From NCBI RefSeq assembly GCF_035984545.1, contig NZ_JAXCHP010000001.1, forward strand, positions 1,240,001 through 1,304,000: DNA of 64,000 nucleotides, written 5' to 3'. Positions 26,035 to 34,574 of the stretch are shown piece after piece. The position numbers and the translations under genes are program-made. Position 1 is the first letter of the stretch. Every line of letters starts with the position of its first letter. The notes under the pieces are model-generated. The model saw only the letters and a list, made by a program, of their open reading frames with translations, had not been told where the DNA came from and made no database searches. This stretch comes from Cryobacterium sp. GrIS_2_6 (GTDB lineage: Bacteria > Actinomycetota > Actinomycetes > Actinomycetales > Microbacteriaceae).

Positions 26035-27852
26035 GTGACTACCTCTGCAGCGTTCGAACCGAACCAGGGAACGAGTGCAGCCGAACACCTGTCCCCGTCG
26101 TTCCCCGGCCGGGCCGCCTGGGGTACCGCGACCAAGTTGCGCGCCTGGCAGGAAGAGGCCCTCGCCGCCTACTTCGTGCACCAGCCCAGGGACTTCCTCA
26201 CCGCTGCGACACCGGGAGCAGGCAAGACAACCTTCGCACTCCGGCTCGCCGCCGAGCTTCGTGCGCGGCACCTGATCGACCGGATCACCGTCGTCGCCCC
26301 GACTGAACACCTCAAGCGCCAGTGGGCGGATGCCGCCGCGCGCGCGGGCATCCGCCTCGACCCCTCGTTCAAGAACGCGGACGGGCGTTACGGCAACCAC
26401 TTCCACGGGGTCGCCGTCACGTACGCTCAGGTCGCCAGCCGGGCCGCCCTGCACCGCGAGCTCACCCAGTCCAGCCGCACCCTCGTCATCCTCGACGAGG
26501 TGCACCACGGGGGCGACGCCCTCAGCTGGGGCGATGCGATCCGGGAGGCCTTCGAACCGGCGACCCGCCGACTCTCCCTGACCGGGACCCCGTTCCGGTC
26601 GGACACCTCGCCCATCCCCTTCGTCAGCTACCTGCCGGACGAGCACGGCATCCGTCTCTCGCAGAGTGACTACAACTACGGCTACGGCCGCGCCCTTGCC
26701 GACGGCGTCGTGCGACCGGTCATGTTCATGGTTTACGCCGGGCACATGAAGTGGCGCACGCGTGCCGGCGACGAGATGGAAGCCAAACTCGGCGAGGGCA
26801 ACACCAAGGACATCACGAGCCAGGCCTGGCGTACGGCGCTCGAGCCGACCGGGCAGTGGATCCCCGCCGTGCTGCGTGCCGCTGACTCGCGCCTCACCCA
26901 GGTGCGACACGGCATCTCGGACGCCGGCGGCCTCGTCATCGCGACGGACCAGTCAGCCGCCCGCGCGTATGCCACCATCCTCGAGGAGATCTCCGGGGAA
27001 CCGGTGACCGTCGTGCTCTCGGACGAGAAGGAGTCGAGCGACCGGATCGACGAGTTCTCGAAGAACACCCGGCGGTGGATGGTCGCCGTCCGGATGGTGT
27101 CAGAGGGCGTCGACGTCCCCCGGCTCGCCGTCGGCGTCTACGCGACGAGCGCATCGACACCCCTGTTCTTCGCGCAGGCCATCGGCCGCTTCGTGCGCGC
27201 CAGGCGGCGCGGCGAGACGGCTTCGATCTTCCTGCCCAACGTGCCGAGCCTGCTGAGCCTCGCCAACGCCCTCGAACTCGAACGCGACCATGCGCTCGAC
27301 CGGAGCAACAGGGACGACGGTGACGACGGGATGTACAACCCCGAAGATGCGATGGTCGCCGCGGCGAACCGGGACGAGAAGGGGTCTGACGGTCTCGGCG
27401 AGGACGAGTTCACCTGGCAGGCCATCGACTCCCAGGCGACCTTCGACATGGTCATGTTCGACGGCGACGAGTTCGGCCAACTCGCCGAACCGGGAACGGA
27501 CGAGGAATTCGACTTCATCGGCATCCCCGGACTCCTCGAACCGGAACAGGTTTCTGAGCTGCTCCGGCAACGGCAGTCCCGCCAGGCCAAACGGTCGACC
27601 GACCGGCGAAAGAACCCGGTCACGGGCGAGATCGCTCCCGAGGAACCGCCGCCGCTGTACCGCACCCTGAAGGAACAGCGGACTTTGCTCGCGAGTCTCG
27701 TGGGCATGTGGTCGAAACTCGCGAATGAGCCGCACGGGATCGTACACGCCGAACTTCGGCGGGTCTGCGGGGGACCCGCGGTTGCCCAGGCGAGCGTGAC
27801 CCAGCTGCAGAACCGGATCGACTTGCTGCGTCGCCGCCTCGGCCGCAGCTGA
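26035..27852 (+). CDS. superfamily II DEAD/DEAH-type helicase
   Basis: A 605-residue SF2 helicase. Motif I is TPGAGKTTFALRLA, motif II DEVHHGGD, motif III SLTGTPFR, and motif VI QAIGRFVRARR, so both RecA-like domains are complete. An acidic insert and a C-terminal region rich in Arg/Lys (RQSRQAKRSTDRRK) follow. It resembles the helicase subunit of type III restriction enzymes and similar DNA translocases, but no methylase or nuclease gene lies beside it. The GTG at 26035 (VTTSAAFEPNQG) is the likely start, with TAGGTT eight bases upstream. Its role is unknown; DNA repair is possible. Confidence 0.85.
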   Translation: MTTSAAFEPNQGTSAAEHLSPSFPGRAAWGTATKLRAWQEEALAAYFVHQPRDFLTAATPGAGKTTFALRLAAELRARHLIDRITVVAPTEHLKRQWADAAARAGIRLDPSFKNADGRYGNHFHGVAVTYAQVASRAALHRELTQSSRTLVILDEVHHGGDALSWGDAIREAFEPATRRLSLTGTPFRSDTSPIPFVSYLPDEHGIRLSQSDYNYGYGRALADGVVRPVMFMVYAGHMKWRTRAGDEMEAKLGEGNTKDITSQAWRTALEPTGQWIPAVLRAADSRLTQVRHGISDAGGLVIATDQSAARAYATILEEISGEPVTVVLSDEKESSDRIDEFSKNTRRWMVAVRMVSEGVDVPRLAVGVYATSASTPLFFAQAIGRFVRARRRGETASIFLPNVPSLLSLANALELERDHALDRSNRDDGDDGMYNPEDAMVAAANRDEKGSDGLGEDEFTWQAIDSQATFDMVMFDGDEFGQLAEPGTDEEFDFIGIPGLLEPEQVSELLRQRQSRQAKRSTDRRKNPVTGEIAPEEPPPLYRTLKEQRTLLASLVGMWSKLANEPHGIVHAELRRVCGGPAVAQASVTQLQNRIDLLRRRLGRS

Positions 27853-27918
27853 ACCCACCGCTTGGTGCGATCGATCCTCGATCGTTACCCGGTTCAGACG
27901 CAGACCCTTGCGTCATGG

Positions 27919-27950
27919 GATAATTCGTCGCATAAGCTCTTAGCGACGAA
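27919..27950 (+). promoter_or_regulatory. promoter and palindromic operator of the Lrp/AsnC gene
   Basis: GATAAT (27919-27924) is a good -10 box, with TTCAGA about 17 bases before it. Perfect 8-bp arms TTCGTCGC (27924-27931) and GCGACGAA (27943-27950) surround an inner TAAG/CTTA pair. The palindrome covers the expected start of transcription, which fits autorepression by the AsnC-type product. Confidence 0.6.
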
Positions 27951-27962
27951 AGAGTGTGACTG

Positions 27963-28442
27963 ATGGAACCGAAGAAAGCCGAAATCGACAGGGTCGACCG
28001 GGCGTTGCTGAAGGCCCTCTCGGTCAACGCGCGGGCCTCCGGCGCCGCACTGGCTGCCGAGATCGGTGTCGCCGAGTCGACGGTGTCGCTCCGGTTGCGC
28101 CGGCTGCAGCAGCTCGGCCACATCCGCGGGTACCGGGCGAACATAGACCTCGCGGCCCTCGGAGCCTCCCTGCAGGCGCTCATTTCGGTGCGGCTCGTCA
28201 AGCACGCCCGGGTGCAGATCGACGACTTTCGCAATGCCGCTCCGCACTGGCCCGGCGTCATCGGTCTCTTCCACACCGCAGGGGCCGACGACTACCTCCT
28301 GCACGTCGCGGCGGCGAACGCGTCCGCGCTGCGTGACTTCGTGCTCGAACATCTCGCCGAGCATCCTGCTGTCGCGCACACCGAGACCAACCTCATCTTC
28401 GAGTACGTCGACGGTGACGGCTGGCAGGACCTCGTCAACTAG
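27963..28442 (+). CDS. Lrp/AsnC family transcriptional regulator
   Basis: A 159-residue regulator with an N-terminal winged helix-turn-helix (RVDRALLKALSVNARASGAA to SLRLRRLQQLG) and a C-terminal RAM/AsnC effector domain (about residues 75-150) that normally binds amino acids and forms octamers. A 27-bp palindrome lies at its own promoter, as is usual for autoregulation. No obvious amino-acid gene is adjacent; the neighbouring helicase and phosphatase genes are unlikely targets. Confidence 0.9.
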   Translation: MEPKKAEIDRVDRALLKALSVNARASGAALAAEIGVAESTVSLRLRRLQQLGHIRGYRANIDLAALGASLQALISVRLVKHARVQIDDFRNAAPHWPGVIGLFHTAGADDYLLHVAAANASALRDFVLEHLAEHPAVAHTETNLIFEYVDGDGWQDLVN

Positions 28443-28457
28443 TCAACGACCGTCCCG

Positions 28458-28967
28458 TCACTGAGCGCGGTGACGGTGCGGAAAGTCTTCCGGCGGGCGC
28501 CCTGTCGCCAGGATCTCGGCCTGCTGCCGGCCGGCGTCAGACCACGGTCCGGTCAGGCCCAGCACAGCGAGGGTGCTGGTCGGCATCGGTATCCACGTTC
28601 CGGTGAGGAGTTCGGCGAGGCCGGTGATCCCGGGATTGTGCACGACGAGAACGACCGTGTGGTCCTCGTCGGGAAGCTCCCTGACGACGTCGAGCAGTTC
28701 GTCGGCGGATGCCGCATAGCCGCGGCTGTCGACCACGGTCGGCGGGGATTCCGTCAGTTCACCCTCGGCGATTTCCCAGGTGCTGCGTGCGCGGTGCGCG
28801 GGGGAGACGACCGCGAGATCGATGTGGCCGATATTCCGGGCGAGCCACGCGCCGGCGAGCGGCGCCTGGCGCAGTCCCCGGTCGGCGAGCGGGCGCTCGA
28901 GGTCGGAGACCTCGCCGGACCAGTCGGACTTGGCGTGCCGCAGCAGGATCAGGGTGCGCTCACTCAT
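28458..28967 (-). CDS. histidine phosphatase of the SixA type
   Basis: A short (169-residue) histidine phosphatase. The catalytic RHAKSDW motif is in the first 15 residues, and the second His is in VVHNPGITGLAELL. Short RHA-type members resemble SixA, a phosphohistidine phosphatase, though small-molecule substrates are also known. It converges with the Lrp/AsnC gene, 15 bp from its stop, and is divergent from the channel gene. No histidine kinase or phosphotransfer protein is encoded nearby. Confidence 0.85.
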   Translation of the reverse strand: MSERTLILLRHAKSDWSGEVSDLERPLADRGLRQAPLAGAWLARNIGHIDLAVVSPAHRARSTWEIAEGELTESPPTVVDSRGYAASADELLDVVRELPDEDHTVVLVVHNPGITGLAELLTGTWIPMPTSTLAVLGLTGPWSDAGRQQAEILATGRPPEDFPHRHRAQ

Positions 28968-29086
28968 ACCCAGAGTCTGCCACCGACAGCCGGAGAGGTT
29001 GTACGAATCCGGCTCCTGACAGGGCGCACGAAATCTGGGACGATGCCTTCAGCGTACCTGATCGCACGTCGGGGATTCGGAGGCAC

Positions 29087-29710
29087 ATGACCAAAAACAG
29101 GCTCGAAGCGTTCAGCGATGGCGTGCTCGCCATCATCATCACGATCATGGAGCTCGAGATCCAGGTCCCGGAGGAACCGACCTGGCAGGGGCTCGTGGCC
29201 ATCCTGCCTACGCTGTTCAGCTACCTGCTGAGTTTCCTCTACATCGGGATCTACTGGAACAACCACCACCACTTACTGCGCCTCGCCTCCGGCGTGAACG
29301 GCGGCATCCTCTGGGCGAACCTGCACCTCTTGTTCTGGCTCTCCCTGTTCCCCTTCGTGACGAGGTGGAGCGACGAGTCCGGCTTCGCCGAGGTCCCCGT
29401 CATGGTCTACGGGTTCACGCTGCTCCTGGCCGCCGTGGCGTTCTACATCCTGCAGCGGGCCCTGATCCGCGACCAGGGCGCCGACGGAGCCCTCGCCGCG
29501 GCTCTCGGGCGGGACTGGAAGGGCGAGGGCTCGCCCTTCATCTACCTCGCCGGGATTCTGCTTGCCCTACTGCAGCCGCTCGCGTCCATGGGCGTCTTCG
29601 CGATCGCCGCACTGATCTGGCTGGTGTCGGACCGGCGGGTCGAGCGTTTCGTCGGAGACGGCCGCGCAGACTTGGGCCGCAGCGAGAACGACTGCGGCTT
29701 AACGAAGTAA
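29087..29710 (+). CDS. TMEM175-like (DUF1211) potassium channel family protein
   Basis: A 207-residue membrane protein with about six hydrophobic segments. The first segment carries the family FSDGVLAI motif (FSD near residue 9), which in bacterial TMEM175 channels lines the pore; the next conserved block is YIGIYWNNHHHLL. Bacterial TMEM175 proteins are potassium-leak channels made of four single-repeat subunits. The ATG at 29087 follows GGAGG by three bases. A bidirectional terminator overlaps its stop codon. Confidence 0.85.
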   Translation: MTKNRLEAFSDGVLAIIITIMELEIQVPEEPTWQGLVAILPTLFSYLLSFLYIGIYWNNHHHLLRLASGVNGGILWANLHLLFWLSLFPFVTRWSDESGFAEVPVMVYGFTLLLAAVAFYILQRALIRDQGADGALAAALGRDWKGEGSPFIYLAGILLALLQPLASMGVFAIAALIWLVSDRRVERFVGDGRADLGRSENDCGLTK

Positions 29711-29735
29711 TGCCCCCGCCGAAGCGGGGGCATTA
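29708..29735. terminator. bidirectional terminator between channel and cold-shock genes
   Basis: Perfect 12-bp arms TAATGCCCCCGC and GCGGGGGCATTA flank a CGAA loop. The left arm includes the stop codon of the channel gene. It can serve both convergent genes. Confidence 0.85.
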
Positions 29736-29807
29736 CTGGAGCTCTCTGGGCGAGTGACCTCGGTCAGACGCAGTTCAAGCAGTGTGCTGATTCAGCACTG
29801 AGCAGAA

Positions 29808-30011
29808 TCAGAGGGCGCGGATGTTCTCGGCCTGGGGACCCTTGGGGCCCTGGGTTACCTCGAACTCGACCTTCTGGTTCTCGTCGAGGGACTTGTAGCC
29901 ATTGGAAGCGATCGCGGAGTAGTGCGCGAACACGTCGGCGCTTCCGTCGTCGGGAGCAATGAATCCGAAGCCCTTTTCAGCGTTGAACCATTTCACGGTA
30001 CCTGTTGCCAT
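29808..30011 (-). CDS. cold shock protein (CspA family)
   Basis: The 67-residue product is a single cold-shock domain that binds single-stranded nucleic acids and melts mRNA structure. RNP1 is KGFGFI and RNP2 VFAHYSAI. The mRNA has a strong Shine-Dalgarno sequence, GGAGGAG, placed in a small inverted repeat, and a long leader (a TAGTCT -10 box at 30159-30164 gives about 140 nucleotides), which resembles the structured leaders of cold-shock mRNAs. It is convergent with the channel gene. Confidence 0.95.
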   Translation of the reverse strand: MATGTVKWFNAEKGFGFIAPDDGSADVFAHYSAIASNGYKSLDENQKVEFEVTQGPKGPQAENIRAL

Positions 30012-30164
30012 TTTTGAAACTCCTCCAGGAGTGTTAGACCGACCCCGACTGTCGGGGCCGTTCGTCGCGGTATTCGTCGTCCGCTTCCGAAAGGAATACG
30101 CCGCATGGACCGAAGTCCGTGCGTTTTAAGACGTGCAAGCACTACAACTACTGGGACAAGACTA
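30012..30164 (-). promoter_or_regulatory. long structured leader and promoter of the cold-shock gene
   Basis: Minus-strand TAGTCT (30159-30164) is a plausible -10 box. The leader holds a hairpin CCCCGAC/GTCGGGG at 30043-30057, an imperfect stem around 30065-30102 (TATTC with GAATA), and ACUCC/GGAGU arms at 30019-30032 that would cover the Shine-Dalgarno sequence. The rest of the interval to 30267 shows no gene. Confidence 0.5.
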
Positions 30165-30267
30165 GACCACTTCGCTCGGGAAGAAGCGGATTCGGGGCGG
30201 ATTCGAGTCACAACCGTTACGTTTTATGAATATCCCGCCCGAACAGGGGCAGTATTCAGCCCACCTG

Positions 30268-31104
30268 TCAATCAACGGTCGCGAAATCGATGAGCTGTTC
30301 GACCCTGCCGAGGAATGCGGCCTCGAGGTCGGCATACGACCGGACCCGTCCCAGGATGCGTTGCCAGGCCCCGGCGATGTCGGCCTGGTCCTCGTGCGGC
30401 CAGCCCAGGTGCTCGCAGATCCCGTGTTTCCACTCGACGGTGCGGGGGATCGTCGGCCAGTCCTTCATCCCGAGTCGCTCGGGTTTGACGGCCTGCCAGA
30501 CGTCGACATAGGGGTGCCCGACCACGAGGACGCTCCGCCCGTGGGGGCCGCGAGCGACTTTCTCGGCGATCCTGCTCTCCTTGGACCCTGGTACGAGGTG
30601 GTCGACGAGCACGCCGACCTTCCTGCCGGGTCCCGGCTTGAATTCGGTGAGAAGTTCCTCGAGGTTGTCGACTCCCTCGAGGTATTCGACGACAACGCCC
30701 TCGATCCGGAGGTCGGCGCCCCACACCTTCTCGACGAGTTCGGCGTCGTGCCGGCCCTCGACGAAGATCCGGCTGCCGCGGGCGACCCGCGCGCGGGTCG
30801 TGGCCATGGCCAGGGACCCGGATGCCGTCCGGGCGCGTTGCTGGGGTGCCCTGGCGGGCACGACGAGTCGGACGGGATCCCCGTCGATCAGGAACGCTGA
30901 GCCGAGGGGGAAGAGCCGGAGCGCGCCGTGCCGGTCCTCGAGGGTGACGATCTGCTTCTCGAGACGGACGATGGCACCGCAGAACCCCGTGGCGACTTCT
31001 TCGACGACGAGGTCGCGGAGGGCTTCGTGGGTCGGGATGACCTTCCGTCCCACCTCGCGCCAGCCCGGCCTCAGGGCGTCCTGTCCGTATCGATCGTCAT
31101 TCAC
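30268..31104 (-). CDS. DUF3097 family protein with a Toprim-like motif
   Basis: A 278-residue actinobacterial protein of unknown function. The segment IFVEGRHDAELVEKVWG (about residues 113-129) followed by VGVLVDHLVPGS (about 163-174) is like the Glu and Asp motifs of Toprim domains found in primases, topoisomerases and nucleases. An N-terminal all-beta part (residues 20-90) precedes it. It lies 44 bp downstream of dnaE2 in the same direction and may be co-transcribed with the SOS mutasome; TAACGT eleven bases before its ATG could also give it a promoter of its own. Confidence 0.8.
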   Translation of the reverse strand: MNDDRYGQDALRPGWREVGRKVIPTHEALRDLVVEEVATGFCGAIVRLEKQIVTLEDRHGALRLFPLGSAFLIDGDPVRLVVPARAPQQRARTASGSLAMATTRARVARGSRIFVEGRHDAELVEKVWGADLRIEGVVVEYLEGVDNLEELLTEFKPGPGRKVGVLVDHLVPGSKESRIAEKVARGPHGRSVLVVGHPYVDVWQAVKPERLGMKDWPTIPRTVEWKHGICEHLGWPHEDQADIAGAWQRILGRVRSYADLEAAFLGRVEQLIDFATVD

Positions 31105-31148
31105 CCGTTCGACGTTAGCCGAAGACCCACGGGAGAGGGGCGGCTTCC

Positions 31149-34100
31149 TCAGCGGAAATCCCGGGAGGTCGTCGGTGCCGCGAGGGTGAGGGTTTCGAAT
31201 TTGTCGGCAAGGAGATTCGTGACGCCCTCCGGGGAACGCTCCAGGATGCCGCGCACCATGAGCGCGGGCGATTCCCTCGCGATTCGTCGGTACCGGTTCC
31301 AGACGCCGATTCCGGCGATGACGTTGAGAGTCCCGGTTTCATCCTCGATATTGAGGAAGGTCACCCCGCCGGCGGTCGACGGTCGCTGCCGGTGGGTGAC
31401 GACGCCACCGACCTGGATCCGGCATCCGGACTCGATGGCGGGAAGCCGGTCGATCGGCAGGGCGCCGCGTGCGGCCAGGCCCGCGCGCGCGTGGCTGATC
31501 GGATGGTCGTCCGGCGAGATGCCTGTTGCCCAGAGATCGTAGACGACCTGTTCGACGGGGCTGAGGAGGTCGAGCAGAGGCGGCTGCACGGTGACGGCGG
31601 TTCCGCTGAGGTGGTTCGGTCGCTCGGTCGCAGCCTCTCCCGCCGTCCAGAGCGCGGTCCGCGGTTCGAGCCCGAGACCGGAGAAGGCGCCGGCGGCGGC
31701 GAGCGCCTCGAGCTGCTCCGTGTTCAGGCCGACCCGCCCTGCGGCATCTGCCATCGACTGGTACGGCCCGTTGAGGTCGCGCTCTGCGACGATGCGGCCT
31801 GCCAGGTCGCCGCCGATGCCGGAGACCTCGGCCAAGCCCAGGCGCACCGCGAAGTCGCCATCCCTGCGGTGGTCTGCCCAGTCCGGCGGAACAGCTCGGT
31901 CGAAGGGCGGCACCGGCGGCTGCTCGGGGCACAGGCACGCGGATCGGCGAACTGTCGGGGGAGCGTTGGTGGTTTCGAGGCCGGCGTCGGCGCCCGAGCG
32001 GAGGATGTCCGGGCGGAGCACGGTGACGCCGTGGCGGCGGGCGTCCGCGACGAGGGACTGCGGAGAGTAGAAGCCCATCGGCTGGGCGCGGAGGAGGGCG
32101 GCCAGGAAGGCACCAGGGTAGTGCAGGCGCAACCAGGCGCTCGCGTACACGAGCAGGGCGAAGCTGATCGAATGGCTCTCCGCGAAGCCGAAGTTGGCGA
32201 AGGCCTCGATCTTGGCGTAGATCGTGTCGGCCACGTCCCCCGTGATGCCGTTCGACGCCATCCCGGCGTAGAGCCGGTCGCGGAGGGTGGAGATCTTCTC
32301 GATGCCGCGCTTGGATCCCATCGCGCGGCGGAGCAGGTCGGCGTCCTCGCCGGAGCACCCGCCGACGGCCATGGCCATCTGCATGAGCTGCTCCTGGAAG
32401 AGAGGGATTCCGAGGGTGCGTTCGAGCACGGGCTCGAGTTTCGGATGCAGGTACGTCACCGGTTCCTGGCCCAGCTTGCGCCGGATGTAGGGATGCACGG
32501 CGCCGCCCTGGATGGGCCCTGGCCGGATCAGGGCGATCTCGACGACGAGGTCATAGAACCGGCGCGGCTGGAGGCGCGGCAGGGTGCCCATCTGGGCGCG
32601 GCTCTCGACCTGGAAGACTCCGACGGAGTCCGCCCGGCAGAGCTGGTCGTAGACGCCGGCTTCCTCGCGGGGGATGGTCGCGAGGGTCCATGTCTCGCCG
32701 AGGTGTTCTGCGGTGAGGTCGAAGGTGTACTGGATGGCCGCGAGCATGCCGAGTCCGAGCAGGTCGAACTTCACGAGGCCCATCCAGGCGCAGTCGTCCT
32801 TGTCCCATTGGAGCACGGTACGGTTGTCCATCCTGGCCGGCTCGATCGGACAGACCTCGCCGACGGGGCGGTCGGTCAGGACCATGCCGCCAGAGTGGAT
32901 GCCGAGGTGTCGGGGGGAGCCGAGCAGCTGCCCGGCGAGGTCGGTCACGAGCGGGGGGATGTCCTGTTCCGGACTCGAGACGGATTCGCCCCAGCGCTCG
33001 ACCTGCTTGGACCAGGCGTCCTGCTGGCCCGTGCTGAAGCCGAGCGCCTTGGACATGTCGCGCACGGCGACCTTCGGCCGGTAGGTGATGACGTTCGCGA
33101 CCTGGGCCGCGTTGAGCCTGCCGTAGCGGCTGTAGACGTATTGGATGACCTCCTCGCGCCGGTCGGAGTCGAAGTCGACGTCGATGTCCGGCTCCTCGTC
33201 GCGAAGGCTCGACAGGAAGCGTTCGAAGGGGAGCCGGTAGAAGATGGAGTCGACCGCGGTGATGCCGAGCACGAAGCAGACGGCCGAGTTCGCCGCCGAG
33301 CCGCGGCCCTGGCAGAGGATGCCGCGGCTGCGCGCGAACCGGACGATGTCATGCACGATCAAGAAGTAGCCGGGGAAGTCCTTGGCCTCGATGACCGCGA
33401 GTTCCTTCTCGATGCGTTCGAGCACCGACGGAGAAGCGCCCGGGTACTTCTCGGCGACGCCGTCCCTGACCAGGGACCGCAACCAGGTCATCGGTGTGTG
33501 CCCAGCAGGGACATTCTGGCGGGGAAGGCGGGGGCGCGCCCGGCGTAGCGAGAAGGCAAGTTCGGCGGCGAGCGGAACGGTGTTCGCGACCGCGCCGGGA
33601 TAGCGCGCGAAACGGGCGGCCATTTCGGCGCCGCTGCGCAGGTGCGCTCCGTCGGAGCCGGGGAGCCAGCCGTCCATCTGGTCGAGGCTGCGCCGGGCTC
33701 GCACAGCGGCGAGCGCGGAGGCGAGCCGGGAACCTGCCGGCGTGGCGTAATGCACGGCGTTCGTGGCGAGCACCGGCAGACCCGCCTCAGCGGCGAGGCC
33801 CGCCAGGGCGTCGTTGCCGGCGCTGTCCGCCGGATAGCCGTGGTCGTACAGTTCAACGAAGACGTTGTCCCTGCCGAAGAGGCGCACGAGCCTGGCCAGT
33901 TCCCTCGCCGCAGCAGAAGGCCCCCCTGTGACGAGAGCCCGGCGCACGGCGCCCTTGCGGCATCCGGTCAGGACGGCCCAGGTGCCGTCGGCCTGGGCCG
34001 CGAGTTCCTCGATGTCGTAGACCGGACGGCCCTTCTCGCCTCCCGCGAGATGGGCGCTCGTGAGGGCGGCGGCGAGGCGATGGTAGCCGGCCTGGCCGCG

Positions 34101-34559
34101 GGCGAGAACGAGCAGGTGGGTGCCGGCCGGGTCGGCAACACCGTTCTGCGGCGCGCCGAGGCCGAGGGACAACTCGGCTCCGAAGATGGTGGCCAGGTTG
34201 GGAAAGCTCTCGGCCGTCTCGGCGAGGCGAACTGCGCCGTAGAGCCCGTCGTGGTCGGCCAGGGCAAGAGCGGAGAGTCCGAGCCTCGAGGCCTCCTCGA
34301 GCAGGGCCTCCGGCGAGCTCGCGCCGTCGAGGAAGCTGAAGTTGGAGTGCGCGTGCAGTTCGGCGTACGCCACGACAGCATCCCGGGTGGTTGAGCCGAC
34401 CGGAACGGCGGGCTCCGCCGGGCGGTATGGCCTGCGCTTGCCCGACCACGCCGGGCTGTCGCCGCCGTCGGCTCCCGGGGGCGGACCGCCGGGGCGGCGC
34501 CGGTCGGAGAGGGCGCGCTCGAGTTCGGACCACGGGATCGGGGGATTGCTCCAGCCCAT
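31149..34559 (-). CDS. dnaE2: error-prone DNA polymerase III alpha subunit
   Basis: DnaE2 is the catalytic polymerase of the actinobacterial mutasome, which copies damaged DNA and causes induced mutation. The 1136-residue product has an N-terminal PHP domain (ELHAHSNFSFLDGASSPEAL), the polymerase palm with the catalytic acids in EEPDIDVDFDSDRREEV, the helix-hairpin-helix region and a C-terminal OB fold (IQVGGVVTHRQRP). The start MGWSNPPIPWSELE is the family start. It follows imuB after 15 bp. The beta-clamp-interaction capacity would come through ImuB. Confidence 0.95.
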   Translation of the reverse strand: MGWSNPPIPWSELERALSDRRRPGGPPPGADGGDSPAWSGKRRPYRPAEPAVPVGSTTRDAVVAYAELHAHSNFSFLDGASSPEALLEEASRLGLSALALADHDGLYGAVRLAETAESFPNLATIFGAELSLGLGAPQNGVADPAGTHLLVLARGQAGYHRLAAALTSAHLAGGEKGRPVYDIEELAAQADGTWAVLTGCRKGAVRRALVTGGPSAAARELARLVRLFGRDNVFVELYDHGYPADSAGNDALAGLAAEAGLPVLATNAVHYATPAGSRLASALAAVRARRSLDQMDGWLPGSDGAHLRSGAEMAARFARYPGAVANTVPLAAELAFSLRRARPRLPRQNVPAGHTPMTWLRSLVRDGVAEKYPGASPSVLERIEKELAVIEAKDFPGYFLIVHDIVRFARSRGILCQGRGSAANSAVCFVLGITAVDSIFYRLPFERFLSSLRDEEPDIDVDFDSDRREEVIQYVYSRYGRLNAAQVANVITYRPKVAVRDMSKALGFSTGQQDAWSKQVERWGESVSSPEQDIPPLVTDLAGQLLGSPRHLGIHSGGMVLTDRPVGEVCPIEPARMDNRTVLQWDKDDCAWMGLVKFDLLGLGMLAAIQYTFDLTAEHLGETWTLATIPREEAGVYDQLCRADSVGVFQVESRAQMGTLPRLQPRRFYDLVVEIALIRPGPIQGGAVHPYIRRKLGQEPVTYLHPKLEPVLERTLGIPLFQEQLMQMAMAVGGCSGEDADLLRRAMGSKRGIEKISTLRDRLYAGMASNGITGDVADTIYAKIEAFANFGFAESHSISFALLVYASAWLRLHYPGAFLAALLRAQPMGFYSPQSLVADARRHGVTVLRPDILRSGADAGLETTNAPPTVRRSACLCPEQPPVPPFDRAVPPDWADHRRDGDFAVRLGLAEVSGIGGDLAGRIVAERDLNGPYQSMADAAGRVGLNTEQLEALAAAGAFSGLGLEPRTALWTAGEAATERPNHLSGTAVTVQPPLLDLLSPVEQVVYDLWATGISPDDHPISHARAGLAARGALPIDRLPAIESGCRIQVGGVVTHRQRPSTAGGVTFLNIEDETGTLNVIAGIGVWNRYRRIARESPALMVRGILERSPEGVTNLLADKFETLTLAAPTTSRDFR

Positions 34560-34574
34560 CAGTCGGTTCCGTCC

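Noticed and set aside
26035..27852. Type III restriction system
   Set aside because: The helicase has type III-like motifs, but there is no methyltransferase or nuclease domain in it or beside it.
31392..33548. 718-codon open frame opposite dnaE2
   Set aside because: Pure antisense of conserved polymerase sequence; composition typical of shadow frames; no ribosome-binding site.
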